Counted from the stretch's first letter, positions 1-10,879 are shown. The stretch: 64,000 nucleotides of DNA from Formosa sediminum (GCF_007197735.1 NZ_CP041637.1:682001-746000), one strand, 5' to 3'. Notes: a model not told the origin generated them from the letters alone. Translations and numbers: made by a program.

Positions 1-1278
1 TCTGTTTCATTTACCTTACAAGAAGCCATAGATTACGCTTTGGTAAATAATAGAAATGTGAAAAATGCAATGCGAGATATAGAGATTGCTAAAAAAGAAA
101 AATGGGAAACAACTGCTACAGGTTTACCACAAATTAATGCTAATGTAGATTATCAAAATTGGTTAAAGCAACAAGTATCTTTACTACCTGCAGAGCTTTT
201 TGGCGGCGAAGCCGGCACGTTTATCCCTGTAGAATTTAGCACCAAACAAAATATTGGAGCTACCGCAACACTCTCTCAGTTATTATTTGACGGATCGTAC
301 TTAGTGGGTTTACAAGCCGCTAAAGTATATTTAGAAATTTCTGAAAACTCTAAAGTCAAAACCGATCTTGAAATACGAAAAGCTGTTATTAATGCTTATG
401 GTAACGTATTACTTACAGAAGAAAGTTTAAAAATATTAGAGAGCAACAGAGATATTCTTGAATCTAATTTAAATGAAGTTCAAAAAACTTTTGAAAACGG
501 ATTAGAAGAAGAAGAAAGTGTAGAACAAATTAAAATTACGCTTTCTGGACTTATTAGTGATTTAAACAACGTAAAACGCTTAAATATCTTATCGTATCAA
601 ATGCTTAATATTACTTTAGGTATAGATTTAAACTCAGACACCACACTAACAGATAACCTTGAAACATTGGCACTACAATACACGTCTCTAGACGCTTTAA
701 ACGCAGATGAGAGCGTTGAAAACACTATAGATTATCGCATTGCAGAAAACGATGTAGAGAGCAACGCTTTGTTAGTTAAATTAGCTATGAGTCAAGGCAT
801 GCCAACTTTAAGCGCCTTTATTAATGGAGGTTATAATGCTTACGGAGAAACATTTGCTTTTTTTAACAATAACCAAAAATGGTTTGGATCTTCTTTATTT
901 GGCGTCTCTTTAAATATTCCTATTTTTAGTTCTTTAGGGCGATCTGCCGCTACACAAATAGCAAAAATAAATTTAGAAAAATCTAATGAAAATCTTGAAG
1001 AAACAGAACAGCAACTTAAGTTACAAATTGCTACAGCTAAAAGCGATTATCAATATGCTATTGAAGATTACACAAATAAAAAATTAAACCTAGACTTGGC
1101 AGAGCGTATAGAACAAAAAAATGAAATTAAATTTTTCGAGGGAATTTCATCAAGTTTCGATTTAAGACAAGCTCAAACACAGTTATATGCTGCACAACAA
1201 GAATACCTACAAGCTATGCTTGATATTATCAATAAAAAAGCAGAATTAGATGCTATTTTAAGCACATTAAACAATTAA
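1..1278 (+). CDS. TolC-family outer membrane efflux protein (5' partial)
   Basis: Outer-membrane channel of a tripartite RND efflux pump. The reading frame is open from base 1 and already encodes the typical mature N-terminus of the family (SVSFTLQEAIDYALVNNR), so the signal peptide and true start lie left of the window. The TTG at base 40 is only the first in-window start-like codon. The rest shows the long coiled-coil helices of the OEP family, including two NxxxAxxxL-rich segments, and ends about 420 codons in, a normal family length. It is followed after 11 bases by the membrane-fusion protein and then the RND permease, so the three form one operon. The substrate cannot be read from sequence. 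Confidence 0.9.
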   Translation, partial: SVSFTLQEAIDYALVNNRNVKNAMRDIEIAKKEKWETTATGLPQINANVDYQNWLKQQVSLLPAELFGGEAGTFIPVEFSTKQNIGATATLSQLLFDGSYLVGLQAAKVYLEISENSKVKTDLEIRKAVINAYGNVLLTEESLKILESNRDILESNLNEVQKTFENGLEEEESVEQIKITLSGLISDLNNVKRLNILSYQMLNITLGIDLNSDTTLTDNLETLALQYTSLDALNADESVENTIDYRIAENDVESNALLVKLAMSQGMPTLSAFINGGYNAYGETFAFFNNNQKWFGSSLFGVSLNIPIFSSLGRSAATQIAKINLEKSNENLEETEQQLKLQIATAKSDYQYAIEDYTNKKLNLDLAERIEQKNEIKFFEGISSSFDLRQAQTQLYAAQQEYLQAMLDIINKKAELDAILSTLNN

Positions 1279-1289
1279 CAAACATCACT

Positions 1290-2456
1290 ATGAAAAACAT
1301 ATATATTATCACAGCGTTTACTTTTCTTTTAATTTCTTGCGGTGGAAAAGAGCAATCTATAGATGAAGTATTAGCAAAGGGCAACCTAGAATCTATTCGA
1401 GCTAAACGTACAGAAATTGAAGCGCAACAGGTAACTATAAGCCAACAATTAAAACGCATAGACGAAAAAATAGCAGAATTAGACGACACAAAAAAACTGC
1501 CTTTAGTGACTACAGTTAAAGCTAAAACAGAACACTTTGTACATTATTTAGAATTACAAGGTAGTGTACAAACCAAACAAAACATTGTAATTTATCCTGA
1601 AACATCTGGAATTTTACAACAGGTTTATGTTAAAGAAGGGCAACACGTCACTAAAGGACAAGCCTTAGCTAAAATAGACGATGGTGGTTTAGAACAACAA
1701 GTTTCTCAGACAGAAATACAATTGGCTTTAGCCGAAACCACTTTTAAACGTCAAAAAAGACTATGGGAACAAGAAATAGGAAGCGAAATACAGTACCTAC
1801 AAGCTAAATCTAATTTTGAAGCTCAAGAACAAGCCGTTAATCAACTAAAAACACAATTAGCAAAAACAACTATAGTAGCACCTTTTTCTGGTGTAATAGA
1901 CGATATTATTACAGATCAAGGAAGCGTTGTAATGCCAGGACAATCTCAATTAATTAGAATTGTAAACCTTAAAGACATGTTTATTGAAACCGAAGTTCCT
2001 GAAAATTACATTACAGATGTTGTAAAAGGAAAAATGGTAAAAGTTGAATTCCCAATCTTAGGAACAACTGTAGATACAGAAATACGCCAGGCTAGTAATT
2101 TTATTAATCCCGCAAACAGAACGTTTAAAGTAGAAGTTGCTGTACCTAATAAAAACGAAAACATTAAACCTAACCTTACCGCAAAATTAAAAATTAACGA
2201 CTATACAAGTGAAAATGCTGTTTTAATCCCATTAAGCATCATTTCAGAAAATGCTAACGGAGAACAATACATTTACGTTGTAAATAATAAAAACGAAGAC
2301 GGCGAAGCTACAGTAAACCGAGTAATTATTGAAACAGGAAAAACTCAAAACGACGTGATCGAAGTCTTAAGCGGTATAGAAAATGGCGCAGAAATCATTA
2401 AAGAAGGTGCACGTAGTGTAACAAACGGGCAAACTGTAAAAGTTATTAACTATTAA
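1290..2456 (+). CDS. RND efflux periplasmic adaptor (HlyD/MFP family) lipoprotein
   Basis: Periplasmic adaptor linking the inner-membrane RND pump to the TolC-type channel. The N-terminus is a lipoprotein signal with lipobox LISC (cysteine about residue 17). A short coiled coil (residues about 30-65) precedes the biotinyl/lipoyl-like half-motif around residues 95-135 (VKEGQHVTKGQALAKIDDG). An alpha-hairpin, the second lipoyl half (VAPFSGVIDDI) and beta-barrel/membrane-proximal domains follow. At 388 residues it has normal family length. It lies between the channel and permease genes with gaps of 11 and 9 bases, so co-transcription is very likely. The extra N-terminal coiled coil is common in Bacteroidota adaptors. 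Confidence 0.93.
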   Translation: MKNIYIITAFTFLLISCGGKEQSIDEVLAKGNLESIRAKRTEIEAQQVTISQQLKRIDEKIAELDDTKKLPLVTTVKAKTEHFVHYLELQGSVQTKQNIVIYPETSGILQQVYVKEGQHVTKGQALAKIDDGGLEQQVSQTEIQLALAETTFKRQKRLWEQEIGSEIQYLQAKSNFEAQEQAVNQLKTQLAKTTIVAPFSGVIDDIITDQGSVVMPGQSQLIRIVNLKDMFIETEVPENYITDVVKGKMVKVEFPILGTTVDTEIRQASNFINPANRTFKVEVAVPNKNENIKPNLTAKLKINDYTSENAVLIPLSIISENANGEQYIYVVNNKNEDGEATVNRVIIETGKTQNDVIEVLSGIENGAEIIKEGARSVTNGQTVKVINY

Positions 2457-2465
2457 GTCTAAGCC

Positions 2466-5400
2466 ATGACAAAGCACAAAAAGAAAGTAGACAAAGAATT
2501 TGGAATGTCAACGTGGGCCATTAATAACAAAACCACAATTTATGTTATTATGGCTGTAATTTTCTATTTAGGAGTTAGCGCGTATTACCAAATGCCACGG
2601 GAAAACTTCCCAGAAGTTGTAGAAACTAAAATCTACGTAAGCTCTTTATATCCAGGGAATACTGCAGAAGACATTGAAAAACTAATCACAGATCCCTTAG
2701 AAGACCAACTTAAAACCATAAGTAATGTTGTAGAAATAACATCTACCTCTCAAGAAGACTATTCCATGATTATTGTGGAATTCGATGAGAATATTAGTGT
2801 CGAAGCTGCCAAACAAAAGGTTAAAGATGAAATAGATTCTGAAACGGCAAGCGAAGATTGGCCAACATTTAACGATGCAAAAGTAGAGCCTAATGTATTC
2901 GACTTGAATCTCTCTGAAGAAATGCCTATTCTTAACATAAATCTTTCAGGAGATTATCCGGTAGATAAATTAAAAGATTTTGGCGAGTATCTTCAAGATG
3001 AGATTGAAGACTTACCAGAAATAAAACAAGTAGATATACGTGGTGCACAAGAAAAAGAAGTTGAAATAGCTGTAGATATTTACAAGATGATGGCTGCAAA
3101 AGTAAGTTTTGCAGATGTTATTAGTGCCGTTAATGGCGGAAACGTAACCATGTCTGCAGGGAATTTAATTACTAGCGGCCAACGTCGTACCATTAGAATT
3201 TTAGGAGAAATTGAAGATCCTAAAGAACTTAATAACTTTGTAATTAAGTCAGACAATAACAGTCCTATATACTTAAAAGACATTGCAAATGTTTCTTTTA
3301 AAGAAAAAGACCGAACTACCTATGCACGAGAATTTGGACATCGCGTAGTAATGTTAGATGTAAAAAAACGTGCGGGTAAAAACATGGTAGATGCTGCAGA
3401 GCAAATACAAAACATTGTTAAAGATGCTAAAGAAAATGTATTTCCTAAAGACCTAACTGTAACCATAGCAAACGACCAATCTCCTGTTACCATTGGTCAG
3501 GTAGACGATTTAGTTAACAACATTATTTTTGGTATTATATTAGTAATTACAGTCCTAATGTTTTTCTTAGGATTTAAAAATGCTCTTTTTGTAGGTTTTG
3601 CTATACCTATGTCTATGTTTATGTCTTTAATGATATTAAACTTTTTAGGTTACACCTTAAATACCATGATCCTTTTTGGTTTAATTATGGGACTAGGAAT
3701 GCTGGTAGATAATGGTATTGTAGTGGTAGAAAATGTTTACCGTTTAATGGATGAAGAAGGCATGAGCAGAAAAAAAGCTGCTAAAATAGGGATTGGAGAA
3801 ATTGCTTATCCAATTATTATCTCTACAGCCACAACTGTAGCCGCTTTTATTCCGTTAGGGCTTTGGCCTGGGGTAATGGGAAAATTCATGATGCTTCTCC
3901 CAATTACACTATCAACAGTATTAGGATCATCTTTAATTGTAGCTATCTTTTTTAACTCTGTATTGGTTTCAAAATACATGACTATAGAAGATAAAGATAT
4001 GCCTCTAAAAAATATTATTTCAATTACAAGTATTGTATCTGTTATAGGCTTACTAATCTTAATATTTGGTGGTGCTTACAGAGGCCTTGGTGGCTTAATG
4101 ATTTTTACAGCTGTTATGCTATGGATTTATCGTCTGTTTTTACGTAAAATGGCCAATACTTTCCAAACTAAAATCTTGGTTAAGTTTGAGAATTTATACG
4201 AACGTGAATTGCGTAGAGCATTAAGTAAAAAATGGCCAGCTTTCATTACAATTATCACATTTGTAGGCTTAATTTTATCTTTTATTGCTTTTGGTGCATC
4301 GTTAAAATCTCAACGTACAAAAGTTGAGTTTTTCCCAGATAATAAACCCAATCAAATTATTGTCTATATAGAATATCCTGAAGGAACCGATATAGAAAAA
4401 ACCAATGCGATTACTAAAGAAATAGAAAGTAAAGTATACGATGTTCTAGATGATGAAGAGTATAAAGATGGCGACTATAATTTCTTGGTAGAAAGTGCTG
4501 TCTCGCAAGTGGGAGAAGGTGCAGGAAACCCACAAACCGATGGTGGATCTGCTGCAGAAATGCCTCATAAAGCAAAAATTACTGCTTCAATGCGCGAATA
4601 CAAATATAGACGTGGTGCAGATAGTGAATTGCTACGACAAAAAGTACAGAAAGCATTAGTAGGTATTTATCCAGGGGTTTTAATTTCTGTAGAAAAAGAT
4701 CAGAACGGACCACCTTCTGGACCTCCTATTAATATTGAAATAGAAGGAGAAGACTATGCACAAATTATTGGTATTGCTCAAAACATGAGGGACTTTATAA
4801 ACAGTAAAAATATTTCTGGAATAGACGAACTTAAAATTGATGTTAACAAAGGCAAACCTACCATGTTAGTTGAAGTAGACAGAGAAAAAGCAGGAGAATT
4901 AGGTGTAAGTGCAAGCCAAGTAGGACAACAATTACGTAACTCTATATTTGGTAGCAAAGCTGGTGTTTATAAAGAAAACGGAGATGATTTTGATATCTAC
5001 GTTCGTTTTAACGAAGAAAATAGATATAATATGAGTGCTATTTTCAACCAGAAAATGACCTTTAGAGATAACACAGGGCAAATTAAAGAAATACCTGTTT
5101 CTGCAGTAGCAAAACAAAGTAATACTTCTGGATATAATGCTATTAAACATAAAGACACAAGACGTGTGGTTACCGTCTATTCTGCTTTATCGCCAGGATT
5201 TACAGATGCTGCAGCTATTGTTGAGCAAATCCAGAATGAAATGAAAACATTTGAAAATTTACCTTCAGATATCAAAATTGATTATACTGGGCAAATTGAA
5301 GAACAAAATAAACAAATGTCCTTTTTGGTGGGCGCGTTCTTTACAGGCTTAGCACTTATCTTTTTTATCTTAATATTTCAATTTAATTCCATCACAAAAC

Positions 5401-5945
5401 CAGGAATTATCATGTTAGCAATTTTCTTAAGTTTTATTGGTGTATTTGGAGGGCTAGTAGTCACAGGAGATGCCTTTGTTATTATGATGACTATGATGGG
5501 AATTATTTCCCTAGCAGGTATTGTGGTTAATAATGGTGTTGTTTTACTTGATTATGCCCAACTTCTTATAGATAGAAAAAAACTAGAATTAGACTTAGAC
5601 GATGATACGTATTTAAGCCGTCAAGATTTATACGAGTGTATTGTTCGTGCGGGTAAAGCGCGTTTACGTCCTGTTCTATTAACAGCAATAACTACAATTT
5701 TAGGATTAGTGCCATTAGCCATCGGACTTAACATTAACTTTTTTACTTTAGTTAGCGACTTTAATCCTAACATATATATAGGTGGAGACAATGTTGTGTT
5801 TTGGGGACCTTTAGCTTGGACAGTTATTTATGGTTTACTAGTAGCAACCTTCTTAACTCTAATCGTTGTTCCTGTATTTTTCTTCCTAACTTCTCTATTT
5901 AAAATGTGGTTATCAGAAAGACGAATTGTAGATATAGCAGATTAA
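2466..5945 (+). CDS. RND efflux permease (AcrB/HAE1-type)
   Basis: Inner-membrane proton-driven efflux pump of the AcrB/MMPL superfamily, 1159 residues. The first transmembrane helix is at residues about 20-38. A large periplasmic porter/docking loop follows, then helices from about residue 350 (LVNNIIFGIILVITVLMFFL). The helix-4 region contains GLGMLVDNGIVVVENVY, close to the conserved acidic proton-relay motif (usually GLLVDDAIVVVEN), with D-N replacing the usual D-D. The second half repeats the layout, with a late helix cluster after residue about 950 (GIVVNNGVVLLDYA). Helices at about 510-560 lie in the usual central linker, and the length exceeds AcrB by about 100 residues. It is the last gene of the operon and is followed by a strong terminator. 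Whether the pump exports drugs, metals or lipids is unknown. Confidence 0.94.
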   Translation: MTKHKKKVDKEFGMSTWAINNKTTIYVIMAVIFYLGVSAYYQMPRENFPEVVETKIYVSSLYPGNTAEDIEKLITDPLEDQLKTISNVVEITSTSQEDYSMIIVEFDENISVEAAKQKVKDEIDSETASEDWPTFNDAKVEPNVFDLNLSEEMPILNINLSGDYPVDKLKDFGEYLQDEIEDLPEIKQVDIRGAQEKEVEIAVDIYKMMAAKVSFADVISAVNGGNVTMSAGNLITSGQRRTIRILGEIEDPKELNNFVIKSDNNSPIYLKDIANVSFKEKDRTTYAREFGHRVVMLDVKKRAGKNMVDAAEQIQNIVKDAKENVFPKDLTVTIANDQSPVTIGQVDDLVNNIIFGIILVITVLMFFLGFKNALFVGFAIPMSMFMSLMILNFLGYTLNTMILFGLIMGLGMLVDNGIVVVENVYRLMDEEGMSRKKAAKIGIGEIAYPIIISTATTVAAFIPLGLWPGVMGKFMMLLPITLSTVLGSSLIVAIFFNSVLVSKYMTIEDKDMPLKNIISITSIVSVIGLLILIFGGAYRGLGGLMIFTAVMLWIYRLFLRKMANTFQTKILVKFENLYERELRRALSKKWPAFITIITFVGLILSFIAFGASLKSQRTKVEFFPDNKPNQIIVYIEYPEGTDIEKTNAITKEIESKVYDVLDDEEYKDGDYNFLVESAVSQVGEGAGNPQTDGGSAAEMPHKAKITASMREYKYRRGADSELLRQKVQKALVGIYPGVLISVEKDQNGPPSGPPINIEIEGEDYAQIIGIAQNMRDFINSKNISGIDELKIDVNKGKPTMLVEVDREKAGELGVSASQVGQQLRNSIFGSKAGVYKENGDDFDIYVRFNEENRYNMSAIFNQKMTFRDNTGQIKEIPVSAVAKQSNTSGYNAIKHKDTRRVVTVYSALSPGFTDAAAIVEQIQNEMKTFENLPSDIKIDYTGQIEEQNKQMSFLVGAFFTGLALIFFILIFQFNSITKPGIIMLAIFLSFIGVFGGLVVTGDAFVIMMTMMGIISLAGIVVNNGVVLLDYAQLLIDRKKLELDLDDDTYLSRQDLYECIVRAGKARLRPVLLTAITTILGLVPLAIGLNINFFTLVSDFNPNIYIGGDNVVFWGPLAWTVIYGLLVATFLTLIVVPVFFFLTSLFKMWLSERRIVDIAD

Positions 5946-5964
5946 CAAAAAGGTTACAAACTAA

Positions 5965-5993
5965 AAAATCCGAAGTATAACACTTCGGATTTT
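5965..5993 (+). terminator. Rho-independent terminator of RND operon
   Basis: Perfect 12-bp stem AAAATCCGAAGT / ACTTCGGATTTT with a 5-base loop, 20 bases after the permease stop codon and ending in a T run. It is symmetric enough to act in both directions, although the minus-strand receptor ends 110 bases further on. Confidence 0.8.
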
Positions 5994-6104
5994 CTGGATT
6001 AAAATCATTGTTCATTAACTGTGTGACTAATTCCAATTAACAATAGAAATTCAGACCTCCTCGTCAGAAGTGTCTGGATTTTTATTTTACATGAAACACA
6101 TTAA

Positions 6105-8726
6105 TTAAAATCTATAATTTAACCCTACACTAAAATTTGTTCCCAATTGTCCTAATTGCTGTACTTCTGAAGAGTATGTAAATCTTGATGCCGCCTGTGC
6201 AGTTCCTGTAGATGCTAAGGTTTCATCTGGATATACATCAAATATGTTATTAATAACTCCTGTTAAACTTAACATATCTGTAAAATGATAGCTTACACTT
6301 ATATCTGTAGCCACTTTAGAAGACAAATCCTGATCGAATTCTTTACCTAAAGGAGATGTAATTGTTACTTCTCCAAACATAGTATTGTATAGCCCTATAC
6401 CAAACTTATCTGCTTCATAATCTAGCCCTAAAATAACTTTAGATTTCGGTCTAGAGTTTGTTATTAATCCTCGTTCGATTCTTTCAAAAATATCATAACC
6501 ATTAGCAGCCAAAGCATCCGGTGTATTAATAGCATCAATTGTTGTTTTATTAAAATTAGCTGCTAAGTTTACATTTAACAATGCTGTACCTAATTCAATA
6601 TTATCGTAATTTAATACAAAGTCTAAACCTGTAGTTTTTGTATCACCTGCATTAATAAAAAACTGAACTGCAGTTACTCCATTATCAATCAAGATTTGCT
6701 CTACCGGATTTATTGTTGTATCGTCAGAATCTGATCCAATTTGAGAAGAGAACAATATACGATCGTCAACATTTATTTGATAAAAATCTAAAGACGCATA
6801 AAAATTACTTTTAAATTTATAAGTAATACCTGCAGCTATATTTTTAGATGTCTCTGCAAAAAGATTTGAGACACCTAGAGCTTCTACAGCAGGATTATTA
6901 TTTGCCAATGTTCCTTGTAATAATGGTTCTGAAGAGCCTTCAACAATAATATATTGACTATTTGTTAAAAAACGTTGGTGCAATGTTGGTGCTCTAAATC
7001 CTGTACTATAAGATGCTCTTATTACACCATTACTTCCCAACTTTTGACGTCCGAATATTTTCCAAGAAAAATTATCTCCAAAGTCAGAGAAATCTTCATA
7101 CCTACCTGCAACTCCTAACAATAAAGCATCAGTAATATCAAAATCTAAACCTGCATAAATACCTAAATTATTTCTATCCCACTTTCCAGCTTCTTCAGGT
7201 TTTATTCCCGCAAAAGAGTCTGATCCTTCTCCATAATAAGATAACGGCTCACCTTCAATTGCTTCAAAATATTCTATTTTATATTCCATCCCAAAAGAGG
7301 CACTTATCATCTCTGTAAATACAGATGAAAAATCTAAATTACCTATAATATTACTCAAGCTATAACCGCCAGGTTCAAATGTTGTTGGAGATGTACCATG
7401 ATCTGCTAAATAATCTCTGTTTACCGAATTGTTTACCGTATAACTTACACTATTTCTTCCGTACGTTACACTCGCATCTCCAAACCAATTATTTCCTAAA
7501 TCCATTTTTAACCCCATAGAATTAATATGATCCTTAATTCTAGCTTCAAAAGTTGGCTGATACCCTTCAAAATCTTCTGTAGGTGTAAGAAGTTCTGCGT
7601 CGGCAACATCTTGTCTCCAGTATGGCGCTCTGTAATACGCAAAACTTTTACCTGTTCTTAAAGTGTATCCATTAAAAGAATAAAATTCTGAACTTTTCCC
7701 TACCGGATGAGATATATTAACAAACAGATCCCCTTTCTCTAGATCAGGCTGACCAACAGTCATCCCCGCTTTAGGATTATTCGCTAACCATTCAATTTCA
7801 TAATCTCTAGTCGCTCCTTCAGCATCAGGATCTACAACTCCTGCTCTATTTGTATGAGATTGGTTATAATATCCTAAAGTTAAATTTATAGAACCTCCCT
7901 CTCCAAAACCAAGTGTTGTATTAAAATCTGTTGCAAAATTAAAACCATCTCCATCTGTAGTTAATCCAGATTTTACACTAAACGAAGAAAACTGAGCATC
8001 TTTCTTTAATACCATATTTATAACTCCTGCAATGGCATCAGATCCATATTGTGCAGATGCTCCATCTCTTAAAATCTCTACACTTTCTATAGCTGCAGTA
8101 GGTATACTTTTTAAATCTACGCCTACTTCTCCTTTTCCAGGAGTTCTGTTTAAGTAAACTTGAGCACTTTGATTTTTACGTTTTCCATTAATTAAAACCA
8201 AAGTTCTACTTGGTCCTAATCCACGTAAATCTGCTGGATCGTAATGTGCAGTTGCATCAGCAATCGCTTGTGTTTGTGCATTAAACGAAGGCACTTTAAA
8301 AGTAAGCATAGACTCAATTGTTGGCTGCCCTCCACCTGTTAACTCATCGACACCAATATTATCTATAGGCACTGGAGAATCTAAAAGGGTTCTTGGCTTA
8401 GCTCTATTACCTAACAAAACAATAGCATCTAATGCAACACCCGCTTCCAATACCACATCTATGACCTCTCCAGAAACAACAACTTCTTTCGTTTCGTACC
8501 CCACATAAGAAAACACTAAGATTTCCCCTGGCTCTACACTTAAACTATATTTACCGTCAAAATCTGTTGTTGTACCAACCGAAGTCCCTTTAATAATAAC
8601 AGAAACTCCAGGCATAGCTCCTGAATGGTCTGAAACCGTCCCCATAACTTCCTGGGCAGCAATTATATTGGACACTCCAAAACATATTAAAAACACTAGT
8701 GACTTAAATTGTAATAATCTCTCCAT
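6105..8726 (-). CDS. TonB-dependent receptor with CarboxypepD-like domain
   Basis: Outer-membrane active importer, 873 residues. It has a signal peptide ending near AAQ (residue about 25), a CarboxypepD_reg-like domain (residues about 27-105; VGTTTDFDGKYSL, FSYVGYETKEV), a plug domain (about 110-240; LRGLGPSRTLVLINGKRKN, then ILRDGASAQYGSDAIAGVIN) and a long beta-barrel ending in the aromatic signal LNYRF. The plug wording and size match the siderophore/vitamin-type receptors that act without a SusD partner, and no SusD gene is adjacent. It is transcribed alone and convergent with the RND operon. The substrate is not deducible. Confidence 0.92.
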   Translation of the reverse strand: MERLLQFKSLVFLICFGVSNIIAAQEVMGTVSDHSGAMPGVSVIIKGTSVGTTTDFDGKYSLSVEPGEILVFSYVGYETKEVVVSGEVIDVVLEAGVALDAIVLLGNRAKPRTLLDSPVPIDNIGVDELTGGGQPTIESMLTFKVPSFNAQTQAIADATAHYDPADLRGLGPSRTLVLINGKRKNQSAQVYLNRTPGKGEVGVDLKSIPTAAIESVEILRDGASAQYGSDAIAGVINMVLKKDAQFSSFSVKSGLTTDGDGFNFATDFNTTLGFGEGGSINLTLGYYNQSHTNRAGVVDPDAEGATRDYEIEWLANNPKAGMTVGQPDLEKGDLFVNISHPVGKSSEFYSFNGYTLRTGKSFAYYRAPYWRQDVADAELLTPTEDFEGYQPTFEARIKDHINSMGLKMDLGNNWFGDASVTYGRNSVSYTVNNSVNRDYLADHGTSPTTFEPGGYSLSNIIGNLDFSSVFTEMISASFGMEYKIEYFEAIEGEPLSYYGEGSDSFAGIKPEEAGKWDRNNLGIYAGLDFDITDALLLGVAGRYEDFSDFGDNFSWKIFGRQKLGSNGVIRASYSTGFRAPTLHQRFLTNSQYIIVEGSSEPLLQGTLANNNPAVEALGVSNLFAETSKNIAAGITYKFKSNFYASLDFYQINVDDRILFSSQIGSDSDDTTINPVEQILIDNGVTAVQFFINAGDTKTTGLDFVLNYDNIELGTALLNVNLAANFNKTTIDAINTPDALAANGYDIFERIERGLITNSRPKSKVILGLDYEADKFGIGLYNTMFGEVTITSPLGKEFDQDLSSKVATDISVSYHFTDMLSLTGVINNIFDVYPDETLASTGTAQAASRFTYSSEVQQLGQLGTNFSVGLNYRF

Positions 8727-9079
8727 AACATTTGCTTTTTTTAATTAAATAATCCCTAAGGTATATATTTTATGTTTTCTTTAACAATTTATTGTCAACA
8801 AATATTAAATTTTAATAAAAAAAATTTACAGATTTTGTTAAATATAATTAAATACAATAATAATTTAACAATTAAGATAATTTTATCTTTTTTAACAAAA
8901 ACACCTAATACCACTTATAAATGATACTTAGAAGAGACTATAACAAAACTGAAATACAACTATAATTATCCAAAGAAAAGGTTGTAATAAAAAAACTAAA
9001 AAATCGAAAGTAGAATGCTTTGTATTTTTTAGTTTATAATCATTTAACTTCATTAAATTTGCACATCAAAAAATTGAAT
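8727..9079. other. Intergenic: divergent control region, receptor / aspS
   Basis: About 350 bases of very AT-rich DNA between two divergent genes. It holds a hairpin at 8993-9035: perfect 12-bp arms AAACTAAAAAAT / ATTTTTTAGTTT, then a 2x2 mismatch and a further AAAG/CTTT stem. It also holds the -7 box used for aspS. No convincing promoter was seen for the minus-strand receptor. No open reading frame or RNA gene is supported. Confidence 0.6.
9054..9061 (+). promoter_or_regulatory. Candidate -7 box of aspS
   Basis: TAAATTTG matches the Bacteroidota TAnnTTTG -7 element and lies 19 bases before the aspS start. No clear -33 TTG was found at the usual spacing, so only the -7 half is supported. Confidence 0.45.
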
Positions 9080-10834
9080 ATGTATAGAAGTAATAACTGT
9101 GGCGAACTAAGATCGTCTCATATAAATAATGAAGTAACACTTTCAGGCTGGGTACAAAAAGTACGTGATAAAGGATTTATGGTTTGGGTAGACTTACGGG
9201 ACCGATACGGTATTACGCAACTTATCTTTGATGAAGAACGCACACCTAAAGTCATGTTAGAACAGGCTCAAAAATTAGGTCGTGAATTTGTAATTCAAGT
9301 TAAAGGCACTGTTATAGAACGTGCTTCTAAGAACCCTAATATTGCCACAGGGGATATAGAAATTTTAGTTTCAGAACTAACTATTTTAAATAATGCTATT
9401 TTACCACCTTTTACTATTGAAGATGAAACTGATGGTGGCGAAGAATTACGCATGAAATACCGTTACTTAGACATTCGTCGTAATCCAGTTAAAAACAGTT
9501 TAATTTTCCGTCATAAAGTTACTCAAGAAGTCAGAAACTATTTATCTAGTCAAGATTTCATTGAAGTTGAAACACCATATTTAATTAAATCTACTCCTGA
9601 AGGAGCTCGAGATTTTGTAGTGCCTTCAAGAATGAACGAAGGTCAGTTTTATGCCTTGCCACAATCGCCACAAACGTTTAAGCAATTGCTTATGGTTGGT
9701 GGTATGGATAAATATTTCCAGATTGTAAAATGTTTTAGAGACGAAGACTTACGTGCAGACAGACAACCAGAATTCACACAAATTGACTGTGAAATGGCAT
9801 TTGTAGAGCAAGAAGATATCTTAGATGTATTTGAAGGTCTTACCCGTCACTTACTTAAAGAAGTTAATGGTGTAGAGGTTGAAAAATTTCCAAGAATGCT
9901 TTACGATGATGCCATGCGTTTATACGGAAACGATAAACCTGACATCCGTTTCGGAATGGAATTTGGAGAATTAAACGCTGTTGCTCAACATAAAGATTTT
10001 AAAGTTTTTAACGATGCAGAACTTGTTGTTGGTATTGCTGTTCCAGGAGGAAACAGTTATACAAGAAAAGAAATTGATAAATTAATAGAATGGGTTAAAC
10101 GTCCGCAAGTTGGTGCTTTGGGTATGGTGTATGTACGTTGTAATGACGATGGCACTTTTAAATCTTCAGTAGATAAATTTTACGATCAAGACGATCTAAC
10201 AAAATGGGCGGAAGTTACCAACGCTAAAGCTGGTGATTTAATTTGTATCCTTTCTGGATCTACAAATAAAGTACGCGCACAATTAAGTGCTTTACGTATG
10301 GAAATGGCTGAACGTTTAGGCTTAAGAGATCCAAAAGTGTTTGCGCCACTTTGGGTTATAGATTTCCCACTTTTAGAATGGGACGAAGAGACCGAGCGTT
10401 ACCATGCTATGCACCATCCTTTTACGTCTCCTAAACCGGGACAAATTGAATTATTAGACACCCATCCTGGAGATGTTAAAGCCAATGCTTATGATTTAGT
10501 ATTAAATGGTAACGAAATTGGCGGCGGATCTATACGTATTCACGATAAAGCAACACAAGCTATTATGTTGAAACATTTAGGATTCTCTGATGAAGAAGCC
10601 AAAGCACAGTTTGGATTTTTAATGGATGCCTTCGAATACGGTGCACCACCACACGGCGGTTTAGCATTTGGTTTAGACCGTTTGGTAGCTATTTTAGGCG
10701 GACAAGAAACTATCCGAGACTTTATTGCATTCCCAAAAAATAACTCTGGCCGAGACGTCATGATTGATGCGCCTTCTAAAATTGACGACTTACAGCTTGA
10801 AGAATTAAGCTTAAAACTAAATATAAAATCATAA
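9080..10834 (+). CDS. aspS: Aspartyl-tRNA synthetase
   Basis: Class II aminoacyl-tRNA synthetase charging tRNA-Asp in the cytoplasm. The start chosen at 9080 gives [19 protein letters not shown], the conserved N-terminus of bacterial AspRS; an upstream in-frame start at 9020 would add 20 atypical residues and lie before the promoter box. The OB-fold anticodon-binding domain covers residues about 1-110 ([20 protein letters not shown]). The catalytic core follows with motif 2 ([18 protein letters not shown]), the bacterial GAD insertion and motif 3 ([13 protein letters not shown]). The 584-residue length is standard. The bacterial-type insertion makes AspRS certain, but discriminating versus non-discriminating activity cannot be settled here. 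A terminator follows directly. Confidence 0.98.
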   Translation: MYRSNNCGELRSSHINNEVTLSGWVQKVRDKGFMVWVDLRDRYGITQLIFDEERTPKVMLEQAQKLGREFVIQVKGTVIERASKNPNIATGDIEILVSELTILNNAILPPFTIEDETDGGEELRMKYRYLDIRRNPVKNSLIFRHKVTQEVRNYLSSQDFIEVETPYLIKSTPEGARDFVVPSRMNEGQFYALPQSPQTFKQLLMVGGMDKYFQIVKCFRDEDLRADRQPEFTQIDCEMAFVEQEDILDVFEGLTRHLLKEVNGVEVEKFPRMLYDDAMRLYGNDKPDIRFGMEFGELNAVAQHKDFKVFNDAELVVGIAVPGGNSYTRKEIDKLIEWVKRPQVGALGMVYVRCNDDGTFKSSVDKFYDQDDLTKWAEVTNAKAGDLICILSGSTNKVRAQLSALRMEMAERLGLRDPKVFAPLWVIDFPLLEWDEETERYHAMHHPFTSPKPGQIELLDTHPGDVKANAYDLVLNGNEIGGGSIRIHDKATQAIMLKHLGFSDEEAKAQFGFLMDAFEYGAPPHGGLAFGLDRLVAILGGQETIRDFIAFPKNNSGRDVMIDAPSKIDDLQLEELSLKLNIKS

Positions 10835-10841
10835 TAACTTT

Positions 10842-10863
10842 AAATCCCGCTAAAGCGGGATTT
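10842..10863 (+). terminator. Terminator after aspS
   Basis: Perfect 9-bp stem AAATCCCGC / GCGGGATTT with a TAAA loop, 7 bases after the aspS stop and 16 bases before the next gene. The T tract is short. Confidence 0.7.
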
Positions 10864-10879
10864 ATACACTTTATTAACT

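Noticed and set aside
6052-6076. Possible hairpin CAGAC / GTCTG near the end of the first TonB receptor gene
   Set aside because: Only 5 bp with a 15-base loop; too weak to call a terminator.
9020-9079. Longer aspS start adding 20 residues
   Set aside because: It lies upstream of the -7 box and within a hairpin arm; conserved AspRS sequence begins at 9080.
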